This document shows, piece after piece, positions 5,543 through 5,796 of a stretch of DNA of 5,796 bases. The stretch's first letter is position 1; each line of letters begins with the position of its first letter. The notes under the pieces are model-generated. The model saw only the letters and a list, made by a program, of their open reading frames with translations. It did no database searches and was not told the DNA's origin. The stretch comes from JARRNJ01 sp037385045 (GTDB lineage Bacteria; Pseudomonadota; Gammaproteobacteria; JASBUN01). Location: positions 1-5,796 of the forward strand of contig JARRNJ010000123.1 of NCBI GenBank assembly GCA_037385045.1, in the 5' to 3' direction. A program made the translations under genes and the position numbers.

Positions 5543-5571
5543 CCGCCGGGCGGTCGTGTGCCGGCCGGCGG
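5543..5571. repeat. 29-nt hairpin/palindrome in the divergent adk intergenic region
   Basis: CCGCCGG (5543-5549) pairs with CCGGCGG (5565-5571). After one G-G mismatch (5550/5564), CGG (5551-5553) pairs with CCG (5561-5563) around the 7-nt loop TCGTGTG. Ten of eleven positions pair symmetrically. On the plus strand it abuts GATAAT (5571-5576), a -10-like hexamer. It may be an operator or an RNA hairpin; there is no T-tract, so it is not a terminator. Confidence 0.55.
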
Positions 5572-5576
5572 ATAAT
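5571..5576 (+). promoter_or_regulatory. candidate -10 hexamer GATAAT toward adk
   Basis: GATAAT matches the consensus at five of six bases and directly follows the 29-nt palindrome, which would occupy the -35/spacer region. No consensus -35 is visible. It would give adk a leader of roughly 120 nt. A second AT-rich patch, CACAATTAAA (5631-5640), is an alternative and nearer promoter core, also without a good -35. Confidence 0.25.
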
Positions 5577-5692
5577 GTCAGCTTGTCCGCCCATTAGTTC
5601 CTTGTGGTGGTGGCGGGCGGGGATCCGGGGCACAATTAAACGCTTCATTTTCGAGCGCCGGGGCCCGGCTCCGGGCGGATTATTCGACTGAC

Positions 5693-5699
5693 GAGAGGA
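5693..5699 (+). promoter_or_regulatory. Shine-Dalgarno GAGAGGA of adk
   Basis: GAGAGGA has its GAGG core ending 8 nt before ATG 5707. It is the best-formed ribosome-binding site in the window and fixes the adk start. Confidence 0.75.
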
Positions 5700-5706
5700 T
5701 TGCGAC

Positions 5707-5796
5707 ATGAGGCTGATTCTTCTGGGCGCCCCCGGAGCGGGCAAGGGTACGGTGGCGAAAATGCTCACCGCGCTGGACGGTTCCGTGCAGATCTCC
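5707..5796 (+). CDS. adk: adenylate kinase, N-terminal 30 codons only (cut by window edge)
   Basis: The visible product opens MRLILLGAPGAGKGTVAKML, with the Walker A P-loop GAPGAGKGT at residues 7-15 (K13 contacts the phosphates), and reaches VQIS, the position just before the Thr-Gly-Asp that normally follows in adenylate kinases. The enzyme interconverts ATP + AMP and 2 ADP in the cytoplasm and is normally essential. The residue after GKGT is Val (V16), where Gln is usual (GKGTQA); this hints at a divergent or second-copy member, but 30 residues cannot settle it. A related P-loop nucleotide kinase of the same family is the main alternative. The gene is divergent from the Gly-rich protein gene, with a long (247 nt) upstream region carrying the palindrome. 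Confidence 0.85.
   Translation, partial: MRLILLGAPGAGKGTVAKMLTALDGSVQIS

Noticed and set aside
1..5796. CRISPR, tRNA, rRNA, insertion sequence, toxin-antitoxin or phage modules
   Set aside because: No regular spacer-repeat pattern, cloverleaf, transposase motif, small paired genes or phage proteins are visible on either strand.

Overview
The window is GC-rich, densely coding bacterial DNA, most likely from a gammaproteobacterium. That assignment rests on overall composition, the mix of families, and a resemblance I recall between the small Gly-rich protein at the right end and hypothetical proteins of purple-sulfur-type gammaproteobacteria. It is an inference; there is no rRNA or other phylogenetic marker here except the first 30 codons of adenylate kinase. 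I see no rRNA, tRNA, CRISPR array, insertion sequence, integrase, phage gene or attachment site.

Left part, plus strand: a five-helix membrane protein of the VIT1/CCC1-like family (to 611; its start may lie outside the window) is followed after 62 nt by a membrane-anchored or secreted DUF1223 thioredoxin-fold protein (674-1534). The stop codon of the latter runs into four perfect tandem copies of the heptamer AAAAGGG (1533-1560), in a short convergent gap.

Middle, minus strand: a membrane GT2 glycosyltransferase of the hyaluronan synthase/NodC type (3712 to 2348) is followed after 152 nt by a histidine-phosphatase-fold enzyme (2195 to 1584) whose motifs resemble sugar-phosphate phosphatases of the yeast Shb17 type. 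The two are codirectional and could be cotranscribed. Diverging from them, across a 312-nt intergenic region holding only weak inverted repeats, is a plus-strand protein (4025-5029) built of two tandem copies of the DUF1566/Lcl C-terminal domain. It has a good Shine-Dalgarno and a GTG start but no visible signal peptide. A polysaccharide-making membrane enzyme beside a protein with a domain known to bind polysaccharide in Legionella Lcl suggests, without proving, a cell-surface role for this block.

Right part: a 135-residue cytoplasmic protein of unknown function with a glycine-rich tail (minus, 5459 to 5052) diverges from adenylate kinase (plus, from 5707, cut by the window edge). The 247-nt region between them carries a 29-nt hairpin/palindrome and -10-like hexamers.

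I do not see a clear-cut novel defence, mobile or RNA system. The items most worth a second look are the duplicated Lcl-domain protein lacking a signal peptide, the glycosyltransferase with MxxRW where QxxRW is expected, the Gly-rich protein next to adk, the 29-nt palindrome, and the heptamer array.
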